Assembly: GCA_038561985.1 (NCBI GenBank)
Contig: CP073276.1
Span: 1,922,001 to 1,986,000, forward strand
DNA from: Petrimonas sulfuriphila
GTDB taxonomy: Bacteria > Bacteroidota > Bacteroidia > Bacteroidales > Dysgonomonadaceae
DNA length: 64,000 nucleotides
Reading direction: 5' to 3'
This document shows positions 53,323 to 63,318 of the stretch, one piece after another (within the stretch, counting starts at the first letter, position 1; each line of letters opens with the position of its first letter). The position numbers were made by a program, and so were the translations under genes. The notes beneath the pieces were generated by a model that had not been told where the DNA came from, ran no database searches, and saw only the letters and a list, made by a program, of their open reading frames with translations.

Positions 53323-55623
53323 ATGTCAACTAAATTACGCGAAGATGCTCTCAGGTATCATGCCGAGGGGCGTCCCGGAAAAATAGAGGTGATTCCCACC
53401 AAACCCTATAGTTCCCAACACGACTTATCACTGGCATATTCGCCCGGTGTGGCCGAACCGTGCCTCGAAATAGAAAAGGATGAGCAAAAAGCTTACGAAT
53501 ATACTTCCAAAGGGAACCTAGTGGCGGTTATCTCTAACGGCACAGCAGTGCTGGGTTTGGGTGATATCGGTGCTGTTTCGGGAAAACCGGTGATGGAAGG
53601 GAAAGGGCTGCTTTTTAAGATCTTTGCCGGAATAGATGTTTTTGACATCGAGATCGACGAGAAAGATCCGGAAAAATTCATCGAAGTGGTCAAAGCTATT
53701 TCTCCCACTTTTGGAGGGATTAATCTGGAAGATATCAAAGCACCCGAATGTTTTGAAATTGAAGAACGGTTAAAAAATGAACTGGATATCCCTATCATGC
53801 ATGACGATCAACACGGAACAGCCATTATTTCATCTGCAGGATTGCTTAATGCGCTGGAACTGACAGGAAAGAAGATCGAAGAGGTGAGGATTGTGGTGAA
53901 TGGCGCGGGTGCAGCAGCCAATTCCTGCACAAAACTTTACATGGCGTTGGGAGCCAAATTGGAAAATATCGTGATGCTCGATTCTCGGGGAGTAATATCG
54001 AAAAATCGGACCGATCTGAACGAACGGAAAAAACCGTTTGCTACCGAACGGAATATCTCAACCTTAGCAGAAGCTGTTGCAGGGGCGGATGTCTTTCTCG
54101 GACTTTCGGTGGCCGATGTGCTGACCGTTGAAATGGTTCAATCGATGAATGAAAATCCGATTGTCTTCGCATTGGCGAACCCTAATCCGGAAATAGCGTA
54201 TGAATTGGCTATCGCCGCCCGGAAAGATATTGTTTTTGCGACGGGACGTTCCGATCATCCCAACCAGATAAACAATGTGCTGGGTTTTCCCTATATTTTC
54301 CGTGGGGCGTTGGATGTCCGTGCTACCTGCATTAACGAAGAGATGAAGGTTGCCGCTGTCCGTGCTATTGCTGATCTGGCAAAAAAGGCAGTTCCCGATG
54401 TGGTGAATGCCGCTTATAACTTGAAACGGTTGAGTTTCGGCCGCGATTATATCATTCCAAAACCACTCGACAACCGGTTGCTGACAGTTGTTGCACCAGC
54501 AGTTGCCAAAGCGGCGATAGCGTCTGGAGTTGCCCGGAAACCCATTGCCGACTGGGAAGAGTACAGCGAAATTCTTCGTGAACGGATGGGGTTGGACAAT
54601 AAAATGTTGCGCCGTTTCTACGATATGGCAAAACAAACCCCTAAACGGGTGGTTTTCTCGGAATCCAACCACTTGAATATGCTCAAAGCTGCTGAAACCT
54701 GTGTTAACGAGGGTATCTGTTATCCGGTTTTACTGGGTAACGAAGAAAAAATTGCCAACATCGCTGCCGAAAATCAAATCAGCTTGGAGGGAGTAGAAAT
54801 TGTTAATCTGCGGCACGATAGGGAAGAATCCAGGCGGTTGCATTACGCGAAATTGCTTTCGGAAAAGCGGAGCCGCGAGGGGTATACTTTTCAGGAAGCT
54901 GCCGAGCAGATGTTTAACCGCGACTCTTTCGGGATGATGATGGTGGAGTCTGGCGACGCGGATGCACTTATTACCGGTGTTTTCGGGAAATACCTCGATA
55001 CCATCAATCTCGCCAAAGATATTATTGGCATTCGTGAGGGCCTTAATCACATTGGAGCCATGCACATTGTCAACTCGAAGAGAGGCGTGCTCTTTCTTGC
55101 CGATACGCTTTTTAACCGTCATCCAAATTCCGATGTACTTATCGATATTGCCCGTTTGGCTAATTCTACGGTAAAGTTTTTCGCTCATGATCCGGTGATT
55201 GCCATGCTCTCCTATTCCAATTTTGGTGACGACAAAGTGGGAAGTCCTGCCAGTGTCCACAAAGTGGTGGAAGCATTACACCGGGATTATCCGGATATGG
55301 TGGTGGATGGTGAAATGCAGGTGAACGTGGCGTTGAATAAAGACTTCAGGGATGAGAAGTTTCCTTTCACCAAGCTGAAAGGAAAAAATGTGAATACGTT
55401 GATATTTCCTAACCTGAGTTCGGCAAACACAGCATATAAGCTACTTCTGGAAAGTGGAGTCGGCGACATTATCGGTCCAATCCAAATGGGGTTGAACAAG
55501 CCGGTTCATATTTTAGACGTGGGCATGTCGGTCCGCGACATTGTGAACATGACGGTTATTGCTGTTATTGATGCTATTGTAGAAGAGAATATCTCTGTCA
55601 ATAAGTTGAAAAGGGTGGAGTAG
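53323..55623 (+). CDS. maeB: NADP-dependent malic enzyme (malic plus phosphotransacetylase domains)
   Basis: 766 residues. Oxidative decarboxylation of malate to pyruvate, supplying NADPH. N-terminal malic enzyme (1-430): [31 protein letters not shown] nucleotide motif, ANPNPEI. C-terminal phosphate-acetyl/butyryltransferase-like domain (about 440-766), regulatory in the MaeB type. The 3' end overlaps the convergent mgtE by 26 bp. Confidence 0.95.
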   Translation: MSTKLREDALRYHAEGRPGKIEVIPTKPYSSQHDLSLAYSPGVAEPCLEIEKDEQKAYEYTSKGNLVAVISNGTAVLGLGDIGAVSGKPVMEGKGLLFKIFAGIDVFDIEIDEKDPEKFIEVVKAISPTFGGINLEDIKAPECFEIEERLKNELDIPIMHDDQHGTAIISSAGLLNALELTGKKIEEVRIVVNGAGAAANSCTKLYMALGAKLENIVMLDSRGVISKNRTDLNERKKPFATERNISTLAEAVAGADVFLGLSVADVLTVEMVQSMNENPIVFALANPNPEIAYELAIAARKDIVFATGRSDHPNQINNVLGFPYIFRGALDVRATCINEEMKVAAVRAIADLAKKAVPDVVNAAYNLKRLSFGRDYIIPKPLDNRLLTVVAPAVAKAAIASGVARKPIADWEEYSEILRERMGLDNKMLRRFYDMAKQTPKRVVFSESNHLNMLKAAETCVNEGICYPVLLGNEEKIANIAAENQISLEGVEIVNLRHDREESRRLHYAKLLSEKRSREGYTFQEAAEQMFNRDSFGMMMVESGDADALITGVFGKYLDTINLAKDIIGIREGLNHIGAMHIVNSKRGVLFLADTLFNRHPNSDVLIDIARLANSTVKFFAHDPVIAMLSYSNFGDDKVGSPASVHKVVEALHRDYPDMVVDGEMQVNVALNKDFRDEKFPFTKLKGKNVNTLIFPNLSSANTAYKLLLESGVGDIIGPIQMGLNKPVHILDVGMSVRDIVNMTVIAVIDAIVEENISVNKLKRVE

Positions 55624-56965
55624 GGCCGACCAACACTTTGCTGGCCACGGTGAAATAGATGAGTACACCTAATATGTCTGCGATGGATGTTATAAGGGGG
55701 GCGCTTGCCGTTGCCGGATCAATTTTCAGCCTCGTGAATAGGAAGGGCAGGATCATCCCGATAATGCTTCCCGCAATAACCACCAGCGTCATGGTTATAA
55801 CGAGAATCAAAATTATTTCAGGAGCACGGACTGCTGCTACCAAACTTACTCCTGCAGCCATTGTCAGGCCTAAGAGTAACGAAACAATAAACTCTTTTCC
55901 CAACAGTTTTATCCAATCCCTTGTCTGAACATCGCCCATGGCCAATGCACGGATCATAAGTGTTGCGGATTGAGAGCCGGCATTCCCGCCACTGTCGATA
56001 AGCAAAGGAAGAAAAAAAACAAGGGATATGGTGGAAGCCAGCACGTTTTCAAAGCCGGCTATGACTGCTCCTGAAAAGATATTTACGAAAACCAGTGTTG
56101 TAAGCCAGAATACCCGTTTCTTGTACAAAAAAGTAACGGTTGCCTGTAACGGACTGATAATGGCGTTTTGTACGGCGCCGAACTTGTGAAAGTCCTCGGT
56201 TTGTTCTTCTTCGGCTACATCAAAAATATCATCAACGGTTACAATGCCCAGAAGCGTTCCGGCACTATCGATCACGGGAAGTGCTACCCTGTCGTGGTCC
56301 TTGAACATGCTTACACCGGTCTCCTGGTCGTCGAATGCGCTCAGTGCCGAAAATTTATAATCGATAAGTTCTCCGATCATCTGTTCGGGCGAGGCCAGGA
56401 TTATTTCACGTATGCGAATATCGTCGATAAGGCGCCAGTTGTTGTCCACTACGTAAATTACGTTCAGTGTTTCGGAGTCTTGTCCGTATTGGCGAATATG
56501 CGCCAGCGTTTGTTCAACCGTGAAGTGGGGTTTAACGGCTACGTATTCCGGTGTCATCAGCCTACCTATGCTGTCTTCGGGATATCCAAGAAGTCTGGTT
56601 GCCATCTCCCTGTTTTCGGGAGTAAGCAACTGCATAAGACGTTGTGTTACCTTTCCGGGAAGTTCCTCTAGAAAAGCTGTGCGATCGTCTGGCTCCATAT
56701 CGTTGAGCAGATCGGCTACTTTTAAAGCATGTTGCGCCAGTCTCTCTATAATCTTTTCCTGCTTGTCGTGCGAAAGCTCCTGAAAAACATTTTTTGCTTG
56801 CTCACGCGTCAGAAAACGGAACAATATCACTGATTCAAACTCGCTACTTCGGTCGATAATGCCGGCAAGTTCAAGGTGATCAAATTCGTGTATGGCGTTT
56901 CGCAACGTTGTCCATTCTTTCCTTTTGATTAGTTTAAGCAGGTCTTTTTCGTTACATATAGTCAT
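55598..56965 (-). CDS. mgtE: MgtE family magnesium transporter
   Basis: 455 residues. Mg2+ channel of the inner membrane. Helical N domain (1-130), two CBS domains (about 135-255) that sense Mg2+, then five membrane helices (about 285-450) with FFLPLLIDSGGNAGSQSATLMIRALA, the pore signature. An unusual structured leader stands upstream (56983-57036) after a -7 box at 57050-57057. Confidence 0.95.
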   Translation of the reverse strand: MTICNEKDLLKLIKRKEWTTLRNAIHEFDHLELAGIIDRSSEFESVILFRFLTREQAKNVFQELSHDKQEKIIERLAQHALKVADLLNDMEPDDRTAFLEELPGKVTQRLMQLLTPENREMATRLLGYPEDSIGRLMTPEYVAVKPHFTVEQTLAHIRQYGQDSETLNVIYVVDNNWRLIDDIRIREIILASPEQMIGELIDYKFSALSAFDDQETGVSMFKDHDRVALPVIDSAGTLLGIVTVDDIFDVAEEEQTEDFHKFGAVQNAIISPLQATVTFLYKKRVFWLTTLVFVNIFSGAVIAGFENVLASTISLVFFLPLLIDSGGNAGSQSATLMIRALAMGDVQTRDWIKLLGKEFIVSLLLGLTMAAGVSLVAAVRAPEIILILVITMTLVVIAGSIIGMILPFLFTRLKIDPATASAPLITSIADILGVLIYFTVASKVLVGPTPPFSTY

Positions 56966-56982
56966 AATAGTTTTCTTTGTGT

Positions 56983-57036
56983 CTTTCCTGTCTGGAGGTC
57001 CTGCTCTTACAGGAAAGGGCGGTGAGAATCACTGCC
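56983..57036 (-). promoter_or_regulatory. Structured leader of mgtE
   Basis: Two hairpins in the minus-strand RNA. The first: arms 57029-57036 and 57018-57025, 7 of 8 paired, 3-nt loop. The second: a perfect 9-bp stem (57009-57017/56983-56991) with a 17-nt loop that itself can form CCTG/CAGG. Ends 17 nt before the mgtE start. No U-tract, so control of translation would be more likely than termination. Confidence 0.5.
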
Positions 57037-57049
57037 TTGTTTGAAAAGA

Positions 57050-57057
57050 CAAAGGTA
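57050..57057 (-). promoter_or_regulatory. Putative -7 box of mgtE
   Basis: TACCTTTG on the minus strand fits TAnnTTTG. It gives a leader of about 75 nt that covers both hairpins. Confidence 0.5.
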
Positions 57058-57199
57058 ATCAAATTAAATCAAAATGACGCGATGTTTCAGGATGTTGGGT
57101 TGCGCAACAGGATTTACTGTGTCAATTTGAAATCCAAAGTGATGTTTTAGATTCCTTTCGGCATTTAGGTTAACGACAATATGGAGCGATGTAAGATTA

Positions 57200-57730
57200 T
57201 TACTCAAAAAATGAAAAATGCACATTCCCGTATTTTCTCTCCGATACAAAATGAGGATGAGCGGAAAAGTTTTGTTTTCTGGAATGCTCCAGAATAAAAA
57301 CTCCCTCGGGTTTCAGGAGTTCTTTTTTGAAAATAAGGTCGGGAATAGTGTCTATGGACTGTAAATCGTAAGGTGGATCCGCAAAGATAAGGTCGAACTT
57401 CTGTTTTACCGATTGGAGGTATTTAAACACATCGGCTTTTACCGGGAATAACTCTTTCGCACCCAGTAACTCCTGTGCTTTGCAAATAAAGTTGTAGTGG
57501 TTTTGATTCGTCTCAACGTTTACAACAAACGGACATCCGCGGGATACAAATTCCAGGGCTACGCTGCCTGTTCCAGAAAACAAATCCAGGGCTGTAGTTT
57601 CTTCCCAGTCCACCCGGTTATTGAGTACATTAAACAGGCTCTCACGCGCAAAATCAGTTGTGGGCCTTGCTTTAAGGTTTGCAGGAACCGGAATCCGCCT
57701 CGACTTATATTTTCCACTGATGATACGCAT
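57200..57730 (-). CDS. rsmD: 16S rRNA m2G966 methyltransferase
   Basis: 176 residues. Rossmann methyltransferase: MRIISGKYKSRRIPVP start, LDLFSGTGSVALEFVSRG SAM loop and FADPPYDL catalytic motif. Normal length. One base after the DUF3822 gene, so co-transcribed. Confidence 0.93.
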   Translation of the reverse strand: MRIISGKYKSRRIPVPANLKARPTTDFARESLFNVLNNRVDWEETTALDLFSGTGSVALEFVSRGCPFVVNVETNQNHYNFICKAQELLGAKELFPVKADVFKYLQSVKQKFDLIFADPPYDLQSIDTIPDLIFKKELLKPEGVFILEHSRKQNFSAHPHFVSERKYGNVHFSFFE

Positions 57731-57731
57731 A

Positions 57732-58535
57732 TTAACAGGCGTCCATATCCAAAAGAATATCGGTTGGAATATAGTTTTCGTTTCCAGGAGGGAGCAAATT
57801 GAGCTCTTCCACGTTTTTAATGAGTTTTTTCAATGTGGCAATGCTTTCTTTGTTATCCGGTAAATTTCCCGAAAGGACCAAAAGATCGGAATTTTGATCC
57901 AGGGATTGTTTTTCCCATACATTCACAATATTGAATAGCGCATCATATTTGTCCTTATCCGGATAGGTGTTGGCAGACAGTAACGTTGACCCTGAAAAGC
58001 AGGTTACGGAAACCATTTCATCGTGAAAATCCACAAAACATCTTTTTCGCCTGTCTACCACCCGATAGTTGGCAAAAAAGGGAAGAAGCCGGGCTTTATG
58101 GCTGAAAAAGGAAGGATTCCACAGGTTCCTACATAGAAACGAATAAACCTCTTCGTCCAAATCAAAAAGGATACGGCAGCTACTTTCAGAAATGTAATTA
58201 TTTAAAACCTTCCCGCTCTCTCCGTGAATATTAAATTCAAAAAGCTCTTTTGCTTTTCTCCATTCAAAATAGGCGTCAGGAACGATCGTGTAACGGGGTG
58301 ATACAATCGTTACAAAGGTTTTTTTAAAAGGCTGTGAGAAAAAATTGACCTCAAAAAATGTTTTTTCGATGTTTCCTATTAAAGATAAGTTTTTACTGAA
58401 TGTTTTTTCCTGGTAATGGAACACCGACTTATCGGCTGGTGAAAAGATACAAAAAGAAAATCCATCCGGCATAAGCCGAATGGATAAAGTATACTTTTCA
58501 GATTGAGCTAAATCAATATTTTCCGGTAAAAACAT
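57732..58535 (-). CDS. DUF3822 family protein
   Basis: 267 residues, soluble. Bacteroidetes-only DUF3822 family: two repeated halves of an actin/RNase H-like fold are suggested by FSFCIFSPADKSVFHYQEKTF and VRYCFVDFHDEMVSVTCFSG-like strands. Function unknown. Its tight link to rsmD is common in the phylum. Confidence 0.8.
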   Translation of the reverse strand: MFLPENIDLAQSEKYTLSIRLMPDGFSFCIFSPADKSVFHYQEKTFSKNLSLIGNIEKTFFEVNFFSQPFKKTFVTIVSPRYTIVPDAYFEWRKAKELFEFNIHGESGKVLNNYISESSCRILFDLDEEVYSFLCRNLWNPSFFSHKARLLPFFANYRVVDRRKRCFVDFHDEMVSVTCFSGSTLLSANTYPDKDKYDALFNIVNVWEKQSLDQNSDLLVLSGNLPDNKESIATLKKLIKNVEELNLLPPGNENYIPTDILLDMDAC

Positions 58536-58562
58536 AACCCAGTGCAGTGTTTACTGCTGAAA

Positions 58563-59264
58563 TTATTCCCAGTTTCCGGCGTTATTGTTAGCCACTTGAA
58601 GGGATCCAACCATCATACCCGGATACCTGTCTCCTGGACGATCCAACACCTCTTGGATTTTCTGGTTCAACAGTTTCTTGTCCAGATCGCCCAAATAAAC
58701 CGTGTAAGGAGTTTTTGCTTCGAAAACCTGTACCGGATAACCAGAGGCTGTAATCAGAGAATCCACTGCCATTTCAAATTTTGCACCGTTTCCGAAAGGA
58801 ACGAAGGCCAATGAATCGGGATTGATTCTTCTGTTCGGGAAAAGTACTTCGGCAGCAGGAGCATAGATAGAGTCACGCATAAGCTGAGGAGCATTTTTGC
58901 TTTCATCCCACAAGCCTGCAGCACGGATCGCTTTTTCGTCTCCGGTGCGGATAATGCTCATGGCTTTCGCTTCAGTCATTCCGGCTTCTAATTGCTCTTC
59001 GGTAAGGTCTCCCGATCTGGCAACAGATGCTACCTTCCCGGTTTTGATGAAATCTGCCAATTCATTGAAATTAGCCGTATATGAACCTTTTTGCGTACGA
59101 TAAGCAACCTGCGATGTGCGAATGTCAACCAGACGCTGGATGACTGCGTTGTCGCGACGTTTTACCTCTGCATTGAAGTCAATTGGGCCTTGAATACTTT
59201 TCCAGCAAAGGAAAGCTAATAGGATGATGGCTGCTACTAAAAGCACTCTTACTACAACTTTCAT
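58563..59264 (-). CDS. Pseudopilin-like membrane protein, unknown function
   Basis: 233 residues. One N-terminal membrane helix (about 5-22) followed by NAEVKRRDNAVIQRLVDIRTSQVAYRTQKGSYTANFNELADF, a pattern like the helix of type IV pilins and pseudopilins (QxAYxxxxGxYxxxxxxL). No prepilin peptidase site is obvious. The C-terminus ends with a beta domain. Single gene with a -7 box TAAATTTG at 59324-59331 on the minus strand. Family not named with confidence. Confidence 0.6.
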   Translation of the reverse strand: MKVVVRVLLVAAIILLAFLCWKSIQGPIDFNAEVKRRDNAVIQRLVDIRTSQVAYRTQKGSYTANFNELADFIKTGKVASVARSGDLTEEQLEAGMTEAKAMSIIRTGDEKAIRAAGLWDESKNAPQLMRDSIYAPAAEVLFPNRRINPDSLAFVPFGNGAKFEMAVDSLITASGYPVQVFEAKTPYTVYLGDLDKKLLNQKIQEVLDRPGDRYPGMMVGSLQVANNNAGNWE

Positions 59265-59323
59265 GGATGTTTGTTTTTAATTTTTTATTGAGTTTTTAAA
59301 TTATTATTTTTGATTTTAGAGTA

Positions 59324-59331
59324 CAAATTTA
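59324..59331 (-). promoter_or_regulatory. Putative -7 box of the pseudopilin-like gene
   Basis: TAAATTTG on the minus strand; a TACATTTA box for the divergent helicase gene lies at 59353-59360. Confidence 0.4.
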
Positions 59332-59381
59332 GAAAAAGAATAATAAATGTGCTACATTTACCACAAAAATAACTCAAAAAA

Positions 59382-60806
59382 ATGATAAATCGGTATTTTA
59401 TCGAAAAAATCAACGAAAATTTCGCTTTCGATTTTACTGCCGATCAACGTTCTGCGGTTGCAAAGATAGTTGATTTTCTTTACTCGCGGTCAAATAATCA
59501 GGTCTTTTTGCTGAAAGGATATGCGGGGACAGGCAAGTCTTCCCTTATTGGTAGTTTGGTTAAAACGATGTCGCAATTCAATCAAAAAGCCGTTTTGCTG
59601 GCTCCGACGGGACGTGCGGCGAAGGTTTTTTCGACATATGCCGGTCAGCCGGCATTCACTGTTCATAAGAAGATTTACCGGATGGACAAGTTTACTGAAG
59701 GACCCGGTACTTTTTCACTAGCCGAGAATAAACACAAACATACACTGTTTCTCGTGGATGAAGCATCTATGATCAGCAACGACAACAGAGAGTTCTCCAT
59801 TTTTGGATCGGGCCGGTTGCTGGATGACCTGATGGAGTATGTTTATTCCGGCGAAGGAAACCGGCTACTACTTATTGGTGATACGGCTCAATTACCACCT
59901 GTGCAGCAGGATTTCAGCCCGGCTCTTGACGAAAAAACGATTGAATCTTTTTTTTTCGAAGTCGTTACCTGCACACTCACCGAAATAGTGCGTCAATCAG
60001 AAGAATCGGGAGTTCTGGTCAACGCAACGATGTTGCGTAATGCCTTGCGGAAGGGTAATACTGTTGACTTTCCCAAATTCAATGTCGATACATTCAACGA
60101 TGTGAAAAGAATAACCGGCACGGAGCTTATTGATGAGATCTCGTCGGCTTACAACCGTGACGGTATTGAGGAGACTGTTGTGATTTCGCGTTCCAATAAA
60201 CGGGTAAACGCTTACAATATGGGTATCCGTAATACGGTACTTTACCGGGAAGAGGAACTTTCGCCGGGTGATTTGCTGATGATTACAAAAAACAATTACT
60301 ATTGGGCAAGTGATATGGAAAATGTTGACTTCCTGGCCAATGGCGAGTTTGTGGAGGTCGTACGTGTTCGCCGGGAGGAAACAATGTATGGATTCCGTTT
60401 TTGTAATGTCCTGCTTCGGCACAAAGATTACGGAGTGGAGTTCGAAGCAAAAATTAATCTTGATAGCTTGCACACCGAGGTGCCCGGCCTAACCCGTGAA
60501 CAAAACGAACAGCTCTTCGCAGCCATAAACGGAGATTATGCTGATATTTCCCGGAAAAGTGCCCGGTACAAAAAAGTAAAGGAGAACCCCTATTTTAATG
60601 CACTTCTTGTGAAGTATGGATACGCCGTTACCTGCCACAAAGCCCAGGGTGGAGAATGGAAAAACGTTTTCCTGGACCTGGGGTACGTGAATGAATCGCA
60701 TATGGGCGATAATTTCTACCGCTGGCTTTACACTTCAATAACAAGAAGTTCACAAATGTTATATCTTGTGAATTTGACAAACGATTTTATTGAAGGAAAC
60801 AAATAA
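59382..60806 (+). CDS. RecD-like ATP-dependent DNA helicase
   Basis: 474 residues. SF1B helicase: Walker A GYAGTGKSS (46-54), LLAPTGRAAKVF (motif Ia), LVDEASMI (motif II), LIGDTAQLPPV (motif III), and a C-terminal UvrD_C_2 element VTCHKAQGGEWKNVFLD with TSITRSS. RecD2-like but without the long N-terminal region, and no RecB or RecC in the window. Probable 5'-3' helicase in repair. Confidence 0.9.
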   Translation: MINRYFIEKINENFAFDFTADQRSAVAKIVDFLYSRSNNQVFLLKGYAGTGKSSLIGSLVKTMSQFNQKAVLLAPTGRAAKVFSTYAGQPAFTVHKKIYRMDKFTEGPGTFSLAENKHKHTLFLVDEASMISNDNREFSIFGSGRLLDDLMEYVYSGEGNRLLLIGDTAQLPPVQQDFSPALDEKTIESFFFEVVTCTLTEIVRQSEESGVLVNATMLRNALRKGNTVDFPKFNVDTFNDVKRITGTELIDEISSAYNRDGIEETVVISRSNKRVNAYNMGIRNTVLYREEELSPGDLLMITKNNYYWASDMENVDFLANGEFVEVVRVRREETMYGFRFCNVLLRHKDYGVEFEAKINLDSLHTEVPGLTREQNEQLFAAINGDYADISRKSARYKKVKENPYFNALLVKYGYAVTCHKAQGGEWKNVFLDLGYVNESHMGDNFYRWLYTSITRSSQMLYLVNLTNDFIEGNK

Positions 60807-60870
60807 TGATTACTTTTGTGGTCGAATTTATCCCGTTTTTTAACAAAAAAGCAACTGAAACCGGATAATC

Positions 60871-61533
60871 ATGGAAAAGAAAAACGAATATATCGATAGG
60901 CTGCTTCAGAACTTACAAAGCCTTGAAGCAAAGGTTTCCGCCATCAAACAGGATGAGTCTGTTTCTTTCTCTTTCTTTCGCGACGCGTTTCAGAAGGGGC
61001 AGGAGGTGATGCGTTTGCTTCATGAACTGGAAATGTTTCAGATAGAAGATATGAAACACCAGATGGAGAAACTGATGTTGTTCTTGTCGGAAAGTAAACT
61101 GCGAAAGCCTGAAGAGGAGGTGAAAAGTATTGATCCGCCTGCTGCGCAGGAGGAGAAGTTAGCCCACATCCGGAAAAATGCTTATGCGGAAGGTCTCGCT
61201 TTACCCACATACACCAATCCCAGGAATACAGAATCGAAAAAAGAAGAGGCCTCTGAGGAGTTTTCCGGTGTGATCCGTTCGGTAAACGATGTTATTCAGG
61301 CACCTCCTCCCAAGTTGGATGTCAAACGCGGGCTGAGCCTGAATGACCGGTTTTATTTTCAGCGAGAATTATTTGATAACGATCGTGAAGCGATGAATGC
61401 GATGATGATCCGCCTCAATGCATTCGATAATTATGGAGATACCGAACGGTATTTAAGAGAAAAAACCTCGTGGGATTTTAAGGACGAGAGGGTGAAAAGT
61501 TTTTTGGAACTGCTGAAAAAGGGTTTTGAGTAA
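60871..61533 (+). CDS. Conserved hypothetical protein
   Basis: 220 residues, soluble. Helical N-terminus (RLLQNLQSLEAKVSAIKQDE, HELEMFQIEDMKHQMEKL), a disordered acidic middle (about 88-145) and a conserved-looking C-terminal part (LSLNDRFYFQRELFDNDREAMNAMMIRLNAFDNYGDTERYLRE). I recognise this end as common in Bacteroidetes but cannot name a function. Lies 64 bp after the helicase. Confidence 0.7.
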   Translation: MEKKNEYIDRLLQNLQSLEAKVSAIKQDESVSFSFFRDAFQKGQEVMRLLHELEMFQIEDMKHQMEKLMLFLSESKLRKPEEEVKSIDPPAAQEEKLAHIRKNAYAEGLALPTYTNPRNTESKKEEASEEFSGVIRSVNDVIQAPPPKLDVKRGLSLNDRFYFQRELFDNDREAMNAMMIRLNAFDNYGDTERYLREKTSWDFKDERVKSFLELLKKGFE

Positions 61534-61635
61534 ATTGTAATTGCTCTGCGTTATGAGTCGCTGTGTTGATGTTTTCTCCCAAACGATCGAATAGCGATTG
61601 ATTTACAGCTAAATAAAAACCGAATAACAATTAAA

Positions 61636-62310
61636 ATGGGAAAGCTGGTAGTTGTACCGACCCCTGTCGGAAATCTGGAAGATATGACGTTGAGGGCGAT
61701 TAACGTGCTGAAAAGTTGTGATTTAATTCTTGCAGAAGATACACGGACAACCGGTTTCCTATTGAAACATTTCGGCATTGAAACCCGGATGCAATCGCAT
61801 CACAAGTTTAATGAACATCAAACGTCCATTTATATTGCAGAGCGGATCAAAGGGGGAGAGACCGTTGCGCTCGTATCGGATGCCGGTACTCCGGCGATTT
61901 CCGATCCGGGATTCCTGCTTGTCCGTGCCTGTGTAGAGGAAGATGTTGAGGTGGAGTGCTTGCCGGGAGCAACAGCATTTGTTCCGGCTCTGGTAATGTC
62001 GGGGCTTCCCAACGACCGGTTTTGCTTCGAGGGGTTTTTACCGCAGAAAAAAGGTAGGCAAACCCGGTTGAAAGAGCTCGCTGAAGAGTCACGAACGATG
62101 GTTTTCTACGAGTCACCTTACCGGATAGTAAAAATGATAACGCAACTGGCTGAATTTATGGGCACAGATAGAAAAGCATCCGTTTCGCGGGAAATATCCA
62201 AAATATTCGAAGAAACCATTCGTGGAACATTGTCGGAACTTATCGAGCATTTTACGGCTCATGAACCCAAAGGAGAATTTGTGATCGTTGTAGAGGGAAA
62301 ATCAAAATAA
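61636..62310 (+). CDS. rsmI: 16S rRNA 2'-O-methyltransferase (C1402)
   Basis: 224 residues. SAM-dependent tetrapyrrole-methylase fold: VVPTPVGNLEDMTLRAI, LAEDTRTTGFLLKHFGI, ALVSDAGTPAISDPGFLLVR, GATAFVPALVMSGLP, FEGFLPQKKGR and a C-terminal GEFVIVVEG. All family motifs present. Slightly shorter than E. coli RsmI because the C-terminal extension is absent, as is usual here. Confidence 0.95.
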   Translation: MGKLVVVPTPVGNLEDMTLRAINVLKSCDLILAEDTRTTGFLLKHFGIETRMQSHHKFNEHQTSIYIAERIKGGETVALVSDAGTPAISDPGFLLVRACVEEDVEVECLPGATAFVPALVMSGLPNDRFCFEGFLPQKKGRQTRLKELAEESRTMVFYESPYRIVKMITQLAEFMGTDRKASVSREISKIFEETIRGTLSELIEHFTAHEPKGEFVIVVEGKSK

Positions 62311-62356
62311 ACATTTTTGAACTGAATTCGTTTAATAACAATAAAAGTATTGAATT

Positions 62357-63223
62357 ATGAAAAAAGTATTCATTCTATTGCTCGGCGCAGGAGTTTTGTT
62401 TTCTTGTACCAATTTTGGAAAGAAAGTGACCGAATCCGAAGAATATCAAAAGTTGCAGGCAGAACGAGATTCATTGCAGGCGGTTTTGAAAACGTCGGAT
62501 GCCGAAACCCAGGAAATGATGGCTGTGATCAGTGAAGTTGAAGCGAATTTCGATAAGATCCGTGAAGCGGAAAAGTACATTTCAACTCAATCCGCGCAAA
62601 GCGGGGAGATGAGTCAGGATACTAAAAAAAGAGTAAGCGATAACTTCCAGATGATTCAGGAGATTTTGAAACGAAACAAAGCTCAACTGGCGGAACTGAA
62701 CAGGAAGTACGCTTCCAGCAACAAGCAGGTGGCGTCGATGCAAAGTACGATTGACCGGTTGAACAAGGAAATGCAGGAAAGTTCTGCAAGGCTGGTGGTA
62801 CTGCAAGGGGAATTGGCTAAACGCGATGCGACCATTGCCCAATTGTCGAGTGACATCAGCGAGCTGGCTCAACATGCGGAAGAACAGTCTTCGACCATCA
62901 AAGAACAGGACAAATCGTTACATACGGCTTATTATGTTTTCGGTACTGCCAACGAGTTGAAAGAACAAAAAATTCTTTCGGGAGGTTTCCTGAAATCCAC
63001 TAAAGTGATGCAGGATACTTTTAACAAGGATTATTTCCTGCAAATCGATGTCCGTGAAGTGACGGAAATTCCTTTGTATGCTCCCAAGGCTAAAATCTGG
63101 TCGACGCATCCCGAGGGAACTTACGAGTTCGTAAAGGGAGCCAACGACAACCTCACTTTCCAGATCACCGATACTCAACGGTTTTGGAGCCTCACGAAGT
63201 ATTTGATTATTGAGGTGAATTAA
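62357..63223 (+). CDS. Coiled-coil lipoprotein, unknown function
   Basis: 288 residues. Lipoprotein signal with FSC (Cys17). A long coiled coil (about 30-190) with heptad-like pattern (QMIQEILKRNKAQLAELNRKYA, VASMQSTIDRLNKEMQESSARLVVLQGELAKRD), then a beta-rich C-terminal domain (TAYYVFGTANELKEQKILSGGFL...). Resembles a conserved Bacteroidetes lipoprotein group; probably an envelope spacer or assembly protein. Function unknown. Confidence 0.75.
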   Translation: MKKVFILLLGAGVLFSCTNFGKKVTESEEYQKLQAERDSLQAVLKTSDAETQEMMAVISEVEANFDKIREAEKYISTQSAQSGEMSQDTKKRVSDNFQMIQEILKRNKAQLAELNRKYASSNKQVASMQSTIDRLNKEMQESSARLVVLQGELAKRDATIAQLSSDISELAQHAEEQSSTIKEQDKSLHTAYYVFGTANELKEQKILSGGFLKSTKVMQDTFNKDYFLQIDVREVTEIPLYAPKAKIWSTHPEGTYEFVKGANDNLTFQITDTQRFWSLTKYLIIEVN

Positions 63224-63318
63224 GAGCGAAGGGGGAAATTATGAAAAAAATAGCATCCTGGGCGTTTATTGCGTTCAGGATGTGTTGTCTAAAGCATTAC
63301 TGATTTTTGGTCCTCGAA

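Noticed and set aside
54064-54672. Minus-strand open frame inside maeB (202 codons)
   Set aside because: Antisense shadow of a well-conserved malic enzyme; no start signal or known domain.
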